NCBI GenBank assembly: GCA_964036045.1
Contig: OZ038381.1
Location: forward strand, 115,465,790-115,529,789
Length of the DNA stretch: 64,000 nt
From: Eutreptiella sp. 'Long Island Sound 2002'
Taxonomy: Eukaryota > Euglenozoa > Euglenophyceae > Eutreptiales > Eutreptiaceae
Direction: 5' to 3'
Positions 54,235 through 64,000 of this stretch are shown in pieces. The translations under genes were made by a program, and so were the position numbers. The notes under the pieces were generated by a model. The model saw nothing but the letters and a program-made list of their open reading frames with translations, was not told the origin of the DNA and made no database searches. Every line of letters starts with the position of its first letter. Within the stretch, counting starts at the first letter, position 1.

Positions 54235-54468
54235 ACCGCGAATTCTAATTGTCGTGAAATCGCCGCCTGTTGTCGCCTGCTCGCGCGCCTTCGTCGCTTC
54301 TAAGTGGCGAGTTTTCTGATGGATTTTTCTCGAGTACCTTTGAGGTTCTAAAAGGACTCAAGGGCTGGATCTAGAGGGTTTTTCTTGTACTTTCATCTGG
54401 GGTGTTCACCAGAACTTTTCGGCGTTGCGTCTGAGAGAAAATCAGCGCAAGCTTCTCTGTCAACCGCT

Positions 54469-54500
54469 CGAACTCATGGTTATCAAGGACCATGAGTTCG
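54469..54500. other. Perfect 12-bp hairpin
   Basis: CGAACTCATGGT - TATCAAGG - ACCATGAGTTCG, the strongest simple stem-loop in the window. No T-run follows. Confidence 0.7.
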
Positions 54501-54603
54501 GAACCCTACATTCCCCCCCTATGCCTTTTATCCATGCCCCTTTCACGTGCGCATATCACTTTGAGTAGGGAAGAGAGCAATAGGGATGTTTTAGGCAGCC
54601 TAT

Positions 54604-54639
54604 GGGTTTCGCAAACCCAAGTTGTTTGCGTGCGCAAAC
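54604..54639. other. Two adjacent short hairpins
   Basis: GGGTTT-CGC-AAACCC (54604-54618) and GTTTGCG-TG-CGCAAAC (54624-54639), sharing GTTT/AAAC words. Confidence 0.5.
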
Positions 54640-55389
54640 GCTAACTTTGTGGCCTTGTGAGCCTGAACGTTAAAAGCCGAACACAATGCTCACAAGACCG
54701 ATTTTTGAGCCGACTCAACGATGGCTCCACGCAACTCAATGCGTACCAAAACTCTCTTTTCGAAAAAAGGGCAAGCTTTGGTCAAAGATTAGGCCAAAAT
54801 GGCCAAACTTCCGAGGCTCGTACTCAAAGGTAGGTAGGTAGGTATCCTCGGGAGCTCGGGATGCCTCCTTTGACATTGCAGGAAGAAGGTATTACCAAGG
54901 GGACGTCCTGTCCCTCCCACTGCCCTATGTCAGGTGCCTCTTGAGCCGCTCCCGCATGTGCTTGGGAAGGCATTGTCGCGGCCACCCGGTCCATGTGTCC
55001 CAGGTGGGAGGGTGTCCCCACATGTGTCCATGGGTAGGGCCACATGCCCCCTCCTTTGGGCGGCAGCTCTAGGGGCTGCCCAGCCGTGTGGAGTATCTCT
55101 CACCACAAGGGGTATTGCTCCCGCTAGTCTACGGTACGACGGCCTCACCCTTGTGGCTTGAGTTGCGGGGCCACTCTGCTTGGCAGGCGACCCCCTCCTG
55201 GACTGTGTACCGGCTCGCCTGTCACCGGTTGCTTCCATGGCTTCGGGTGACGTTTGCCATGGTCCCCGATGCAGCCTGGCCGGGCTCGGACCAGTGGCCT
55301 TGGAGTACCGCTCCTGCCACTGGCCCGGTGGGTCGGCTGGGTTGCCCCAGTGCGTCCGACCCATGGGGTGTTGGTTCTTTCCTGTCCCT

Positions 55390-55600
55390 CGGCCGCCCTA
55401 CGTGTGTGCAGTGTCCTGGGCCGCTTGGCTCCTGTTCACCGGTGTGCCCGCGCGGTTTGCTGTCTTGCGTCTGCGGTGTCCTGGGCCACTTCGCTCCTGT
55501 TCACCGGTGCGCCCGCTTGGTGCGTTGCTTTGTTTGTGCGGTCTCCTGGGCCACTTGGCTCCCGGTCACCGGTGTGCGCGCTGTGTGCGGTGCGCGTGTG
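55390..55600 (-). repeat. ~64-bp VNTR in the retroelement 3' region, three units
   Basis: Three units of the motif seen seven times at 41321-41790 (GTGTCCTGGGCC.CTT.GCT followed by CCTGTTCACCGGTG, on the plus strand). Confidence 0.8.
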
Positions 55601-55999
55601 CCATGGGTGGTTGTGTCCCTCTTCCCCCCCCCTAATTTTCGTTTTTTTTTTGATGGAAAAAAAGAAAAACAGGGGCGCGCGTACACTGCAGGCAGAGGCA
55701 CGGGCAGCTTGTGCGGCGGTGCAATAGTGTTGTGTCCTCTGGCGTGTGTCGTCGGTGCTGTGGCGGCAGTAGCGCCCCAGGGGTGCGGCTCGCGCGTCCT
55801 GATGTACACGGGCTTGGACCAGGGTGGGTTTGGTTAGGTGTCTCTTTGCTTCTGGAGCTGGCTGGTTAGGCGCCTGTGTGGGCTGTCGGTGTGGGCTGTG
55901 GTTACGTTGTTCCCTCGGCGGGCCTGGCTAGGAGTCAAGGGTTAGCGGTTTCGAGGTGTGGCTCGGGTTTGATTTGTGTTTGGGTTCTGGCTCGGTTAG

Positions 56000-56855
56000 G
56001 CGGTTGCGACAGTAGCGGGCCTGGGTTCGGTGCCTTTGGGCGTAGTGGTGCCCGTTGTCGTGTGCGTGTGGCGTCCTTCGGCGTCTGGTTCGTTTGGTGA
56101 CTTCTGGGCGGGGCCTGGCGTGGCGCCCCGTGGTGGTGGTTTGCTCGGTAACGGGTTAGGTGGCGGCGCCGCTGGTCGGGTAGTCAGGCGCGTCGTGTTG
56201 TGTGGTGCGCAGGGCTCCTGGGGTGCTGTCAGTGCCGCCGGTGTCGGTGCGCCGACGCTTGCCGGGTGGTGAGGGGGTGCGTGTGTGCAGGGCTGGGCTT
56301 TGGGTGATGTCCCACAGGCGGATGCCGTGTCGCTGTGTCTCCTGGAGGGTCTCCCGCAGGCGCCTGAGGACATACGGGTGGTCCTGGGGCGCGGGGAGGT
56401 TGCTGGGGTGGACTCCCAGGGGGTGGAGCGCATCGGCCAGCATGGCTTCCCACGCAGCCTGCGGCATCCACCCCCCCCGCCGGCCGGAGGCGGCAGTTCT
56501 CCACCGACCCCTTGCGGGGCCGATGGACCAGGCCCTCGAGGGAGGGCTCTCCCCGGGCCCACTTTCGCAGCTCCCAGAGCTGCGTGTGGGTCCAGCCCTG
56601 CCACCACTGTCCATGGGCGGGCCTGCGGTCTTGGGCGGAGGAGTGGGCGTGGGTAGGTGTGGTGGGGTTGTGGGGACCGGTGGCTGTGGCGGGCCCCGGG
56701 GATTCCTCGAAGTCCTGTTCCGTGGGGGTGCGCGGGGAGTGGGGACGCGCGCGGATGTGGACCCGCGGGTGTGCGCGCACGGTCTCCGCCTCGGGGTTGG
56801 GCGGGGACTCGCGGCGGCGGCGGTAGTGGGGCATGCGCTGTATGTGGGCCGTCAT
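56000..56855 (-). pseudogene. PQAAWEA gag-like ORF, minus-strand copy
   Basis: Starts near MTAHIQRMPHYRRRR (56855). It carries HTQLWELRKWARGEP and HRPRKGSVENC, shifts frame in a G/C homopolymer near 56475, then continues MPQAAWEAMLADALHPLGVH, YVLRRLRETLQETQR and a Pro/Thr-rich tail. The Gly codon that is TGA in the plus-strand copy is intact here. Comparison of the two copies therefore shows independent lesions and a once-continuous protein. Confidence 0.5.
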
Positions 56856-57113
56856 CGAGGGTTGGTAGGGGGGCGGGGACGCTGCTGGCGGACCCTGGCG
56901 TCGTTTTGGCCTGGTCGGGGGCGGTCCATGGGCCTGGGCTGCGGTCTTTGAGAGGTGGCGGGACGAGGTGCGTCGTGCTTCGGCCGCGGCGCGCTCTGCT
57001 ATGAAGGTGGTGGCGGCGGCGTGGGTGACGGTGGGGGGGCGCCGTGCTGGGCGCTGCTGCCTCCGGGCCTGGTATGGCTGGGGCCGAATGTCATAGAGGA
57101 CGTCTCCGGGGGG

Positions 57114-57400
57114 TCAGGCTCGCGCTGCCGTCGTGGCGCCGGGTTTGGACTTGGGTTTGGGCTTGGCTGCGGGTTGCGGTCGTGGCGCGCTGACAGGTTT
57201 TGGTGGCTGTTTGGCGGCGGTCTTGGATTTCGGCTGGGTCGTGGGTGTGGGCCTCGTCGGGTTGTGGGCCTTGGCGGCGGCGGGGCTGCTCGCGGTGGGG
57301 GCGGGTTTGGGGGCCCGTTTGGGAGGTGTCCCCCGAGGCCTGGGGGGTAGAGTGCTAGATGAGGACGTGGTGGTGGTGGTGGATGAGGTGGTCATGGTGG
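57114..57400 (-). pseudogene. Lys-Pro-rich basic region of the gag-like ORF
   Basis: Encodes PPKRAPKPAPTASS, then KPVSAPRPQPAAKPKPKSKP and GATTAARA. It corresponds to the AT-hook region of the plus-strand copy, but the RGRPPK core is RGTPPK here. The family-C insertion separates it from the upstream ORF. Confidence 0.45.
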
Positions 57401-57409
57401 TGGAGGTTG

Positions 57410-58120
57410 GGAAAGATGTCCTTGCTTTATGCCCTAGATATTTTGATGATGTCCTGCAGGTTTTGTAGTTGAAAACCCAAACCAAAGCAGCAAGTAGAGC
57501 AATAAGAGGATGTGGATCGAATCAATGATTGGTTTTGGAATCCAGTGTAACACAGAAGGGCTGCAGATAGACAAAGCAGGTTTATACACAAAGATTCAAT
57601 CACAAATGGATAAAAGAAAAGATTTTATATGAAAATTGGTCTGACTCTTGCCTCAGAGATAGCATTAGGCACTTAATGTGCACTCTTTTGGGTGTAATGG
57701 TGCTGGTTAGGAATGTGGGGCATAGATGTCAGGACCACACAGAAAATGACTTGGCCAAGCAACTGAATTCAGAAACAGTTACAAAGTAGGACCACAATAA
57801 GTGGTAGAAACAATTGAGTATAGTGGTCTTGGGGTGGGAGACCACTAGGCTTAACCTCCAAGGCCAACAAGCATGAAACGCCTGTTTTTTTTTTGGTATG
57901 TCCTCCATGAAGGAAGGTACCTCCGCTCGGTTGAGTGGTAGGGGTGAACTTCATGTTGGGGCTCGGGTCACAACCCTAGTTACTTTGAGAAAGTGTACTT
58001 TAAGCAACTAAAGAGAGATAAAAACACTTAAGTTTGCCTTAGCATCAACAAAGGGTTTTAAGGGGGGCTTAGCCTGGATCAAGCCCTCCAAGAAAGACAT
58101 GGCAATGACTTTTTCTTACT
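57410..58120 (+). mobile_element. Family-C dispersed repeat, copy C4, with target duplication
   Basis: Inserted inside the minus-strand retroelement copy. The uninterrupted site is visible in the related element at ~39440-39470. Comparing the two shows a 5-bp GGTTG duplication (57405-57409 and 58121-58125) flanking a 711-bp insertion. This is the best-defined boundary for the family and shows it moves as a discrete unit. The hairpin is at 57905-57955. Confidence 0.8.
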
Positions 58121-58327
58121 GGTTGTGGAGTCGGAGGCGGAGGAGAGGGCTGTGGGAGACGGCGGAGGGTCCTGGGCTTCGGGGGCGGGCGTAGGATGCT
58201 GGGTCCTGCAAGTAGTGAGAACGAGGGTGCGAGTTCGGGCCCCAGGCGTGTGCGCGCGTTTTCCCTGGTGATCCGTGCGTGCTGGTGCTGGTGTGGCGGC
58301 GTTGTCTCGGCTGCGCGGGCACGTGGG

Positions 58328-59353
58328 TTACTCGGGGGGTGGCCATATCTGCTCCAGGACGTGCGGGTGTGTTTGCTGGAGGTAGTCGAGGCTGCGGAAG
58401 AAGCATTGCTGGATGCCGGGCATGTCCTCCTCTGTGAGGTTGGGGTAGTTTTGTGTGGGGGTGTCTGGGCCCGGCCACAGCAGCGCCATGAGGCGGGCTG
58501 CCACCATGTATGGGCAGAGCTGCAGGGTGGTGGGGCGTGGGGGGGTGGGTCCCCTGCGGTTTGAGGGGGCTTCCCTCTGCTGGGGGCGCAGCGTGACCAC
58601 CCACACCCACCGGTCCGTGGGGATCCCCCAGGTCCGTTGGGTCCACTTGGCGAGGCAATACATCGCCCTACAAAGGCCCTGGCTGCCGCTGCGGATGGAG
58701 AGCAGCGTGTCCAGGGATTTGCGTTCCCACGTGCCCGAGATGTGAGGGTCGTCCAGGTCGTCCCCCCTGGCGTACGTGTCGAGGCCTGGGTTGTGTGAGG
58801 GGGGGGCGTAGTCGGCGGGAGGGAGGGAGTCGGTGCCGTGTACCACCCAGTTGTCAGTGGGTGTGTGGTAGTGGGTGGTGGAGAGGGTGTAGTGCAGATT
58901 GTACACGAGGGTAATCTACGTGGAGGGGGCTGGCTGCTGGTCGTCGTGGGTGGGGATATCCCCCGGGACGTGGTGCCGGAAGTTGCTCAGTGAGGCCATC
59001 CGGGCTACCCATGTTTTCCGCTCCCACTCTTTGGTGTTTTCGTGGGTGGCGCCGGGTGGGGGGTGGGCCATGTTGGGCTCGCGGTAGCCGGTGCGGTCCT
59101 GGGTGCTGTCCCGCTCCGGCACGGGGTGTCCGACTAGGTGTCGCCCCCAGTCGATGGGGGGCACCCAGATCCAGCTCCTCGTGGAGGGCGGGCTCTCGCC
59201 GTCTGGGCCGGCGCGTCGGGGGCGGTCGTGTCGGGGGACGTGGAGGAAGGCGTCAAGGAGGAGGTCTCGGACGCCTTCCCCCAGGGTGGCCGCCTGGACC
59301 AGGGTGGCCGCCCGGATGCGGGTGCTGGTGCCGGAGGTGCGGAGGCACAGCAC
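58328..59353 (-). pseudogene. Retroelement ORF with one in-frame TAG
   Basis: One frame runs from above 59353 (AEAYALHNPAAVRQHLRGLG, LGEGVRDLLLDAFLHVPRHD, WIWVPPIDWGRHLVG, EWERKTWVARMASLSNFR) through a TAG at 58916 (PAPST*ITLVYN) to DNWVVHGTD, WERKSLDTLLSIRSGSQGLC, MYCLAKWTQRTWGIPTDRW and the EQIWPPPE end at 58328. Trp-rich helical protein without a family I can name. The last ~65 codons are the part preserved in the plus-strand element. Upstream the frame shifts into 59931-60908. Confidence 0.5.
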
Positions 59354-59930
59354 GTCCTGTTCCCCGAGTCCCCGGAGGTGCTGCCGTACCGCTGCGGGGT
59401 TGTGTAGGGCGTAGGCTTCGGCCGGTCCGGCGTCTGGTGGTGCGGGGTGTGATGGGGGGGGTGGTGTGGGTTGGGGGGGATGGTCGTCGTTGTCGCGCGT
59501 GGGGTCCGGTGATGAGGTCTCTTGTGGCGGTCGCTGGAGGGGGGATTCGCGGTGGCGTGTGTCGGCGGGCGCATCGACGTCAATTGGCTGGTGCTGGCTG
59601 CCGCTTGTTGCGTCCGTGGCCTGGTCTCGGGGGGGGGGAAGGGGGGGGGGTGGTGTGGGGGTGGCGCTGTTGGTGGTGGGGGGGGCGGGGGTGGGTGTTG
59701 TGCTGGCTGGGGGGCTGGGCGTCCCTGTGGGTCGTGTGGGTGTTGCGTGTGTGCGCCGTGCGGTCCTTGCGGTTCTTGACTGGTTGTGGTGCCGGGGTGT
59801 GGGTGGGAGGCGGCCGCATGGGCGTCCGGGTGGGGCTGTGGTCCGTATGTAATGGGTGGCTGCTGGTGGATGGTGCTCGCTGGTATAGGGTGTGGGTGTG
59901 GGGGCGGCTGGTGGTGGTCGGGCGCTCCTA

Positions 59931-61143
59931 CTAGGCTCTGGTGTTGCTGGTGTGCGTGCGTGGCTCCCCGAGGGTCCAAGAGGGTGTACCGTTGCTCGTG
60001 TGTCGTGGGCCCGTGTAGCGGGGGCGGCGGGTGGTGCTGGACCGCGTGGTGGTGGTGTTGAGGGCGTGCTTGTTGTGTGTGGTACCCCGGCCCTGGCTCT
60101 GCGCGTATGGTGGTCCTGGCATGGTGTGGACGTGTGTGGGCGGTGGTGGCTGACTGGGCTGCAGGGTTTGGGTGCTGCGGTACGGTGGTGGTGGTGGTCG
60201 CTGGCGGGGGCGGTGTTGTTGGTGTGCCCCGGGGGTCTGGGCGTGGGGTGGTGCGGTGTGGCTGGACCCGGGCCCTGGTCGGGGCGTCGCGCCCTGCTGG
60301 CGGGCGCGCTGGCGGGCCCCCTGACCTGTCTTGGTCTTCTTGGCCTGGTGGGTGTTGGGGGCGGGTGAACCCCCCTGTCCCCGTGGGGGCGACAGGGAGC
60401 GGGCGTGCCAGCGGTGTGCCTCTTGGAGGCTCGTCTTGAGGCCTCCGACGTAGGTGCTCTGGTCCGTGAGGCCCATCCGTGTGGCGGTGGCGTTGTCGGG
60501 GGCGGCCAGGTGGGCGTCCCGAAAAGACGCCCAGCCCTCCAGGGGCTTCTGTTGTGCGGGGTGGGGGTGGTGTGCCGGGTAGAGGAGTGCGCTGAGTGGG
60601 TAAGGTGTTCCCTTCCGTCGGCCGAGGGCGGTGTTGAACCGGCGGCAAGTGATTCGGAGGTAGGCTGCTATCTCCTCTGGTGCCGTGTCCGCCCAGGCTT
60701 CTGGCGTCAGGGCTGCTGCCTGGGGGGCCGGGAGTTGTGGGTCTGGGAGGTGTAGGTCACGGTGGTGGAGGTATAGGGCGAGGAGGATGTGGCGGGCCGC
60801 CACGTTCAAGCCGCCTCTGCTGTGGCGTAAGGGTGGGCTGTGAGGGGGCAGGGGTGTGCTGCCCGTGGCGACGGCAATGGTCCATGCGTGGTCCGCCGCG
60901 TGCGCCACGTAGTACCCTCCCAGGTGGTCCCGGAGGGTGTCGGTGAGTGGCCCGAAGAAGCTGGGGTGGCTGGTGGGGGGGGGTGCGACTGGGGCCGCAA
61001 AATGCTCGCGGTGGTGGGGGTTGAGGTCCCCGCGGTGGGGGCAGTGGGTGAGGCGGTGCGCGGCTCCCGGGCAGACCCAGTGGTCTGGGTTGCAGGGCAG
61101 GGCCGTCTGTGGTAGCCGCTGGCGTACGCAGAGGGGACATGCG
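59931..61143 (-). pseudogene. Retroelement ORF with Cys/His cluster and basic tail
   Basis: At its start, on codons around 61139-61033, is a zinc-binding-like cluster (CPLC, then C, HWVC, AHRLTHCPH). A globular region follows (GGLNVAARHILLALYLHH, PEEIAAYLRITCRRFNTALG, PLEGWASFRDAHLAAPDN, STYVGGLKTSLQEAHRW), then a basic Gln/Lys/Arg stretch (HQAKKTKTGQGARQRARQQG) and a long Pro/Thr/His-rich tail. The possible start is unclear; a CCACAG|G acceptor-like site and an in-frame TAA lie just upstream. Long overlapping Pro-rich frames (59134-60648) are mostly shadows. A nucleic-acid-binding gag-like role is plausible. Confidence 0.4.
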
Positions 61144-61376
61144 GTGGCTGGCGGTTGGTGGTACCTGTGGACTTAAGGCAGCGTGGGGGGGTGGGGGCTG
61201 GTGGCGCGCGCATGCTGGTGGGAGTGTGTGCGGTGCCTGTGGTGCCCGTATGTGCCGTGCCAGTGTTGTGCTCTGTGGATGGTGTGTAGACGTGGTGGGG
61301 GTTCCGTGTTGGTATGTCACGGGGTAGGTTCTCATGGTTGGTAGAACAGGAGTTTGAGGAGGTGGGCTTGGTCTGT

Positions 61377-63983
61377 TTAGGGCAGGGTTGCTGCATGCTG
61401 CAGGTTTTTGTGGGTGCGGTATGTGAGCTGCTCCGCTGTCTTGGCAACGGCCGTCCGCTGCATGTGCGCCGCCGTTGCCCTGGGGTCCTCCGCGTGGGTG
61501 CGTAGCAAGGTGTAGACGGCAGTGGGGACGAGTCCCCTGCGGACTGCCTCGAGTACCTCTGTCTGCTTGAGGACGGTGGCGAGTTGCTGGGTCGCCGGGG
61601 ACTGCGTCAGCCATCCGGCGTGCTGTGCGATGGTGTGGGTTGGGTTCCAGTCTGTGAGGGTGTCCAGTCCTCTGTACAGGGGGCACACCTTGAAGTGGTC
61701 CCAGGTTTCTTCTTCCGCCTGGCCACAGATGCATTTGGTGTATCCTGCGGGGACGTGGATCGAGCGGCGCGTATGCCATCGGTGGTATCGGGTGAGGAGG
61801 GGAAGCTGTTCGAGGGCGAGTTGGAGTCGGGGTTTTTGTAGGTGTGGTGGGTGGCTATCCGGGCGCAGGGCGGAGTAGTAGAGGCGGGTGTGGACGGAGT
61901 CTTCGAGGCGTCGGAGGAGTTCGGTGTTCGCTAGGTGGCCCAGTGTGGTGGCCAGTTGCTGGATGGGTTCGGGGTAGTGGTACTGCTTGTCTCGATCTGT
62001 GTACGGCGTGTCCTCGGGCATTCATTTGGGGGGCTGTGTGGCCGGGGGTATCGGTGGCAGGTGCTGCAGGTGGCTGTGGTGTGGGGTGTCCAGTCGCACG
62101 TGTTCGAGCCCTGGGGTGTGGCTGGTGTTCTGGTGTTTGGCCTGCGTGTCTGCGCGTCCCTTGCCGTATGCGTAGCGGTGTGACTCCTCTTTGACAATGT
62201 GTAGGGCGTCCTGGGGATGCATGCCCTTGAGAGCCATCCGTAGTCCCAACGCTTGTGTTGTGAGGCCGGACTCGAGTGCCTTGTGGAGGGGCAGGTCCGC
62301 AAGGCGCCTGGTGAGGAGGATGTCGACCGTGGCGTCCACGACTACCCAGATGTTGCGGGGTTGGATCGTTGTGGGTGGCGGTGTGGCGGTGACGGCGTCT
62401 GCCATGGTGCGCATTTCGCCGTGGGAGGACGCCTGAAAGATGGTGGCCCCGGTGTGGTGTTCCACTTGGAGGCTGTCGGCATGCGGGGTGATGCGCACGA
62501 AGGCGCAACCGACCGTGGGGGTGCGTTGCTGGGTGCCGGATGCGTCAGTGAAGTAGATGATGTCGGTGTCGCTGGGTATGGGTAGGCGGGCAATTGCTGT
62601 GGGGTGATAGACGTAGATGGGGTTCCCTTGGGCGGTTCTGGCGGTGATTTGCGTGGGTTGTAGTAGTGGCGCTGCATAGACGCCTATCCCCTGGGTGATG
62701 ATGGCTCGTGGGGTGAGGCGGAGGAGGCCCCTGTCTGGGCGCCCCTGGGTGATATACGCGTACATCAGGTGGAAGAGGTATCCCGTATTGGGGTGGAACT
62801 TCTGGCACGTGATGGTTTGTCGCCGCTCCTTGTCGTCTTTGTCACCGCGGAGGGTGGGGCATTTGTGCTGTAGGGGGCGCATGGGTGCCTCCTGAGGTCC
62901 TGCGCGGTGTGGGTCGCAGCGGTCGTACTCAATGGCCACGCTGTCCGGGTCTGCCGGCTCGTTGGTGAACGTCCATGTCGCCGTGGGTGTTGGGGTCCAG
63001 GCTACGTGCGCCGGGTGGTCTGGGGGTACCGTGTGAAACCAGGGGGAGAGCCATGCCTGCTGGTCGTCGGTGACGGCGGCGGTGGGGGTGTGGTAATGGG
63101 TGGAGATGAGGTGTAGCAGGGGCCACGGGGTGTCGAGGGCTGCCGGGCCGCAGTGCAAGCACGTGCGTGGTATGCCCTGGTCACTGTGTCTGACTGGTGG
63201 TATATCAGTCTCCGGTGCATTGTGTTTGGGGATGGACCAGGGGGCATGGTGTCGTTGGACAGTGCGGGTAGCATGTTTGTGGCTGTTTGGTGCTAGTAGC
63301 AGGATGGTGGGTGGTGTGCAGACTTCGGCTGACAGGGTGGGCTCCTCCTGCGTCCTGCAGCCGTCGTTGGAGCTCTCGTGCTCGCTCAGGCGGGGCCGGG
63401 GGTGCTGGCGCTGGAAGGCTGTGTACGCCGTGTCGATGTCCTTGGGCCCCGGCATGTCGCGCCCTGCGTTCGTAGCACATGCGCGGAGGTACGCTCGGAA
63501 GACGTGGCGTGCTGGACATTGTGGGTCGGAAAGGAATGGGGCGAGGTGGGCGTTGCATGGGGCCATGATCCTCATCTGTGTTGGGGTGATATGCACTATG
63601 GTGATGGTGGCCCCCACGAGGCGCAGGGTGTCGACCTCGCCTGCAGGGTGTCGGTGGATGTCGGTGTGCGTGGCCACGAGTGGCCCCTGTTGATGGCAGT
63701 GGTGGTTTGTCAGGATGGCGTGTGTGTGGTGCGGTAGGAGGAGTTGTAGCTGGGCCCAGATGCCAGTGTCCACGGAGATGGAGACGCCGTGTTGCGCCAG
63801 TATCCACCGGGGGCAGGTGTTGCCGGCAATTTGCGCTTCTTTGATGCGTATGGCTGCCGCCTCGCGAACTTCAGGTTGGTGGTTGTGTGTCACCCTGTGT
63901 AGGAGGTGCGCTGCTTGTTTGGCATACGCCATGTTGACCTGGGCGCCTGTATTGTCTCCGTAGTAGCGCCAGTGGGCCATCAT
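61377..63983 (-). pseudogene. LINE 3' half: RNase H and CCHC motif (RT mostly off the window)
   Basis: A 653-codon frame (63983-62022) ends at a TGA immediately followed by ATG, and the same frame continues to 61377. The first ~25 residues (YYGDNTGAQVNMAYAK) may be the end of an RT. RNase H residues are visible: D480 in YFTDASG, E523 in SSHGEMRTMADAV, D550 in WVVVDATVDI and D612 in GKGRADTQAKH. The second part carries CICGQAEEETWDHFKVC (C-x-C-x9-H-x3-C), the zinc motif common at LINE ORF2 C-termini, and ends KNLQHAATLP. RNase H would remove the RNA template after reverse transcription. The frame is open to the window edge, so the 5' part lies beyond 64000. Confidence 0.75.
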
Positions 63984-64000
63984 GGCCTCTTTGGGGAAAG

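Larger units (their letters stand above)
53600..54828. other. No supportable gene; several perfect hairpins
   Basis: Mixed sequence lacking convincing ORFs. It holds four short perfect inverted repeats (listed separately) and a stretch rich in AAATCG/CGATTT words at 54120-54260. Confidence 0.45.
54829..61150 (-). mobile_element. GC-rich non-LTR-like retroelement, longer copy
   Basis: The 3' tail (TAGG repeat on the plus strand, 54829-54845) and the next ~3.7 kb match the 39031-42338 element in inverse orientation, interrupted only by the family-C insertion at 57410-58120. Upstream of the matching part, more coding sequence of the same composition extends to about 61150, where a Cys/His cluster begins. 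The 5' limit is uncertain, because the adjacent LINE at 61377-63983 may be a separate element or the upstream part of the same one. Confidence 0.6.

Noticed and set aside
59134-60648. 504-codon Pro/Thr/His-rich minus-strand ORF
   Set aside because: Most of it overlaps, out of frame, segments with better protein-like character (58328-59353 and 59931-61143). High GC inflates ORF length.

Overview
This window is nuclear DNA from a eukaryote, most likely a large-genome protist or alga. There are no bacterial operons. Candidate genes are split by GT...AG introns, and most of the sequence is repeats and decayed transposable elements. A dinoflagellate or related alveolate fits the repeat load, the consistent AG|G acceptor context and the intron-like repeat described here. 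That placement is inference: no spliced leader, rRNA or intact conserved housekeeping gene is visible.

Layout. 1-15 kb: a few unrecognised ORFs, an inverted/rearranged repeat pair (2.4-3.5 and 6.2-7.0 kb), minisatellites, a duplicated 0.4-kb block carrying a small coiled-coil exon candidate, and two copies of a minus-strand TE-like coding fragment. 15.8-27.4 kb: AT-rich satellite leading into a 5.09-kb tandem duplication. Each unit holds a ~190-bp satellite, an intron-like element, the 3' end of a GC-rich retroelement with a (TAGG)n tail, a 0.7-kb dispersed repeat (family C) and a tRNA-like sequence. 27.4-35.0 kb: a degenerate minus-strand Ty3/gypsy chromovirus (gag, zinc knuckle, protease, RT, RNase H, integrase, chromodomain) with at least eight in-frame stops plus frameshifts.

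35.7-42.3 kb: GC-rich retroelement remnants. One of them (39,031-42,338, plus strand) sits inside an acidic/lysine-rich protein gene and is flanked by a ~0.5-kb direct repeat of that gene. 43.0-48.5 kb: the best host-gene candidate, a run of phase-0 coiled-coil exons separated by near-identical ~109-bp introns, then a broken long ORF and a Gln/Met-rich ORF. 48.7-53.6 kb: a second tandem duplication built of ~175-bp and ~190-270-bp satellite monomers. 54.8-64.0 kb: minus-strand GC-rich retroelements, including another copy of the 39-42 kb element (itself carrying a family-C insertion) and, at the right edge, the 3' half of a LINE with RNase H and a CCHC motif.

The genes do not form a pathway. 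The window mainly records serial transposition, tandem duplication and decay. Its most unusual feature is a repeated intron family: the introns of the coiled-coil gene recur as an exact GT...AG-bounded copy about 25 kb away in unrelated satellite DNA.
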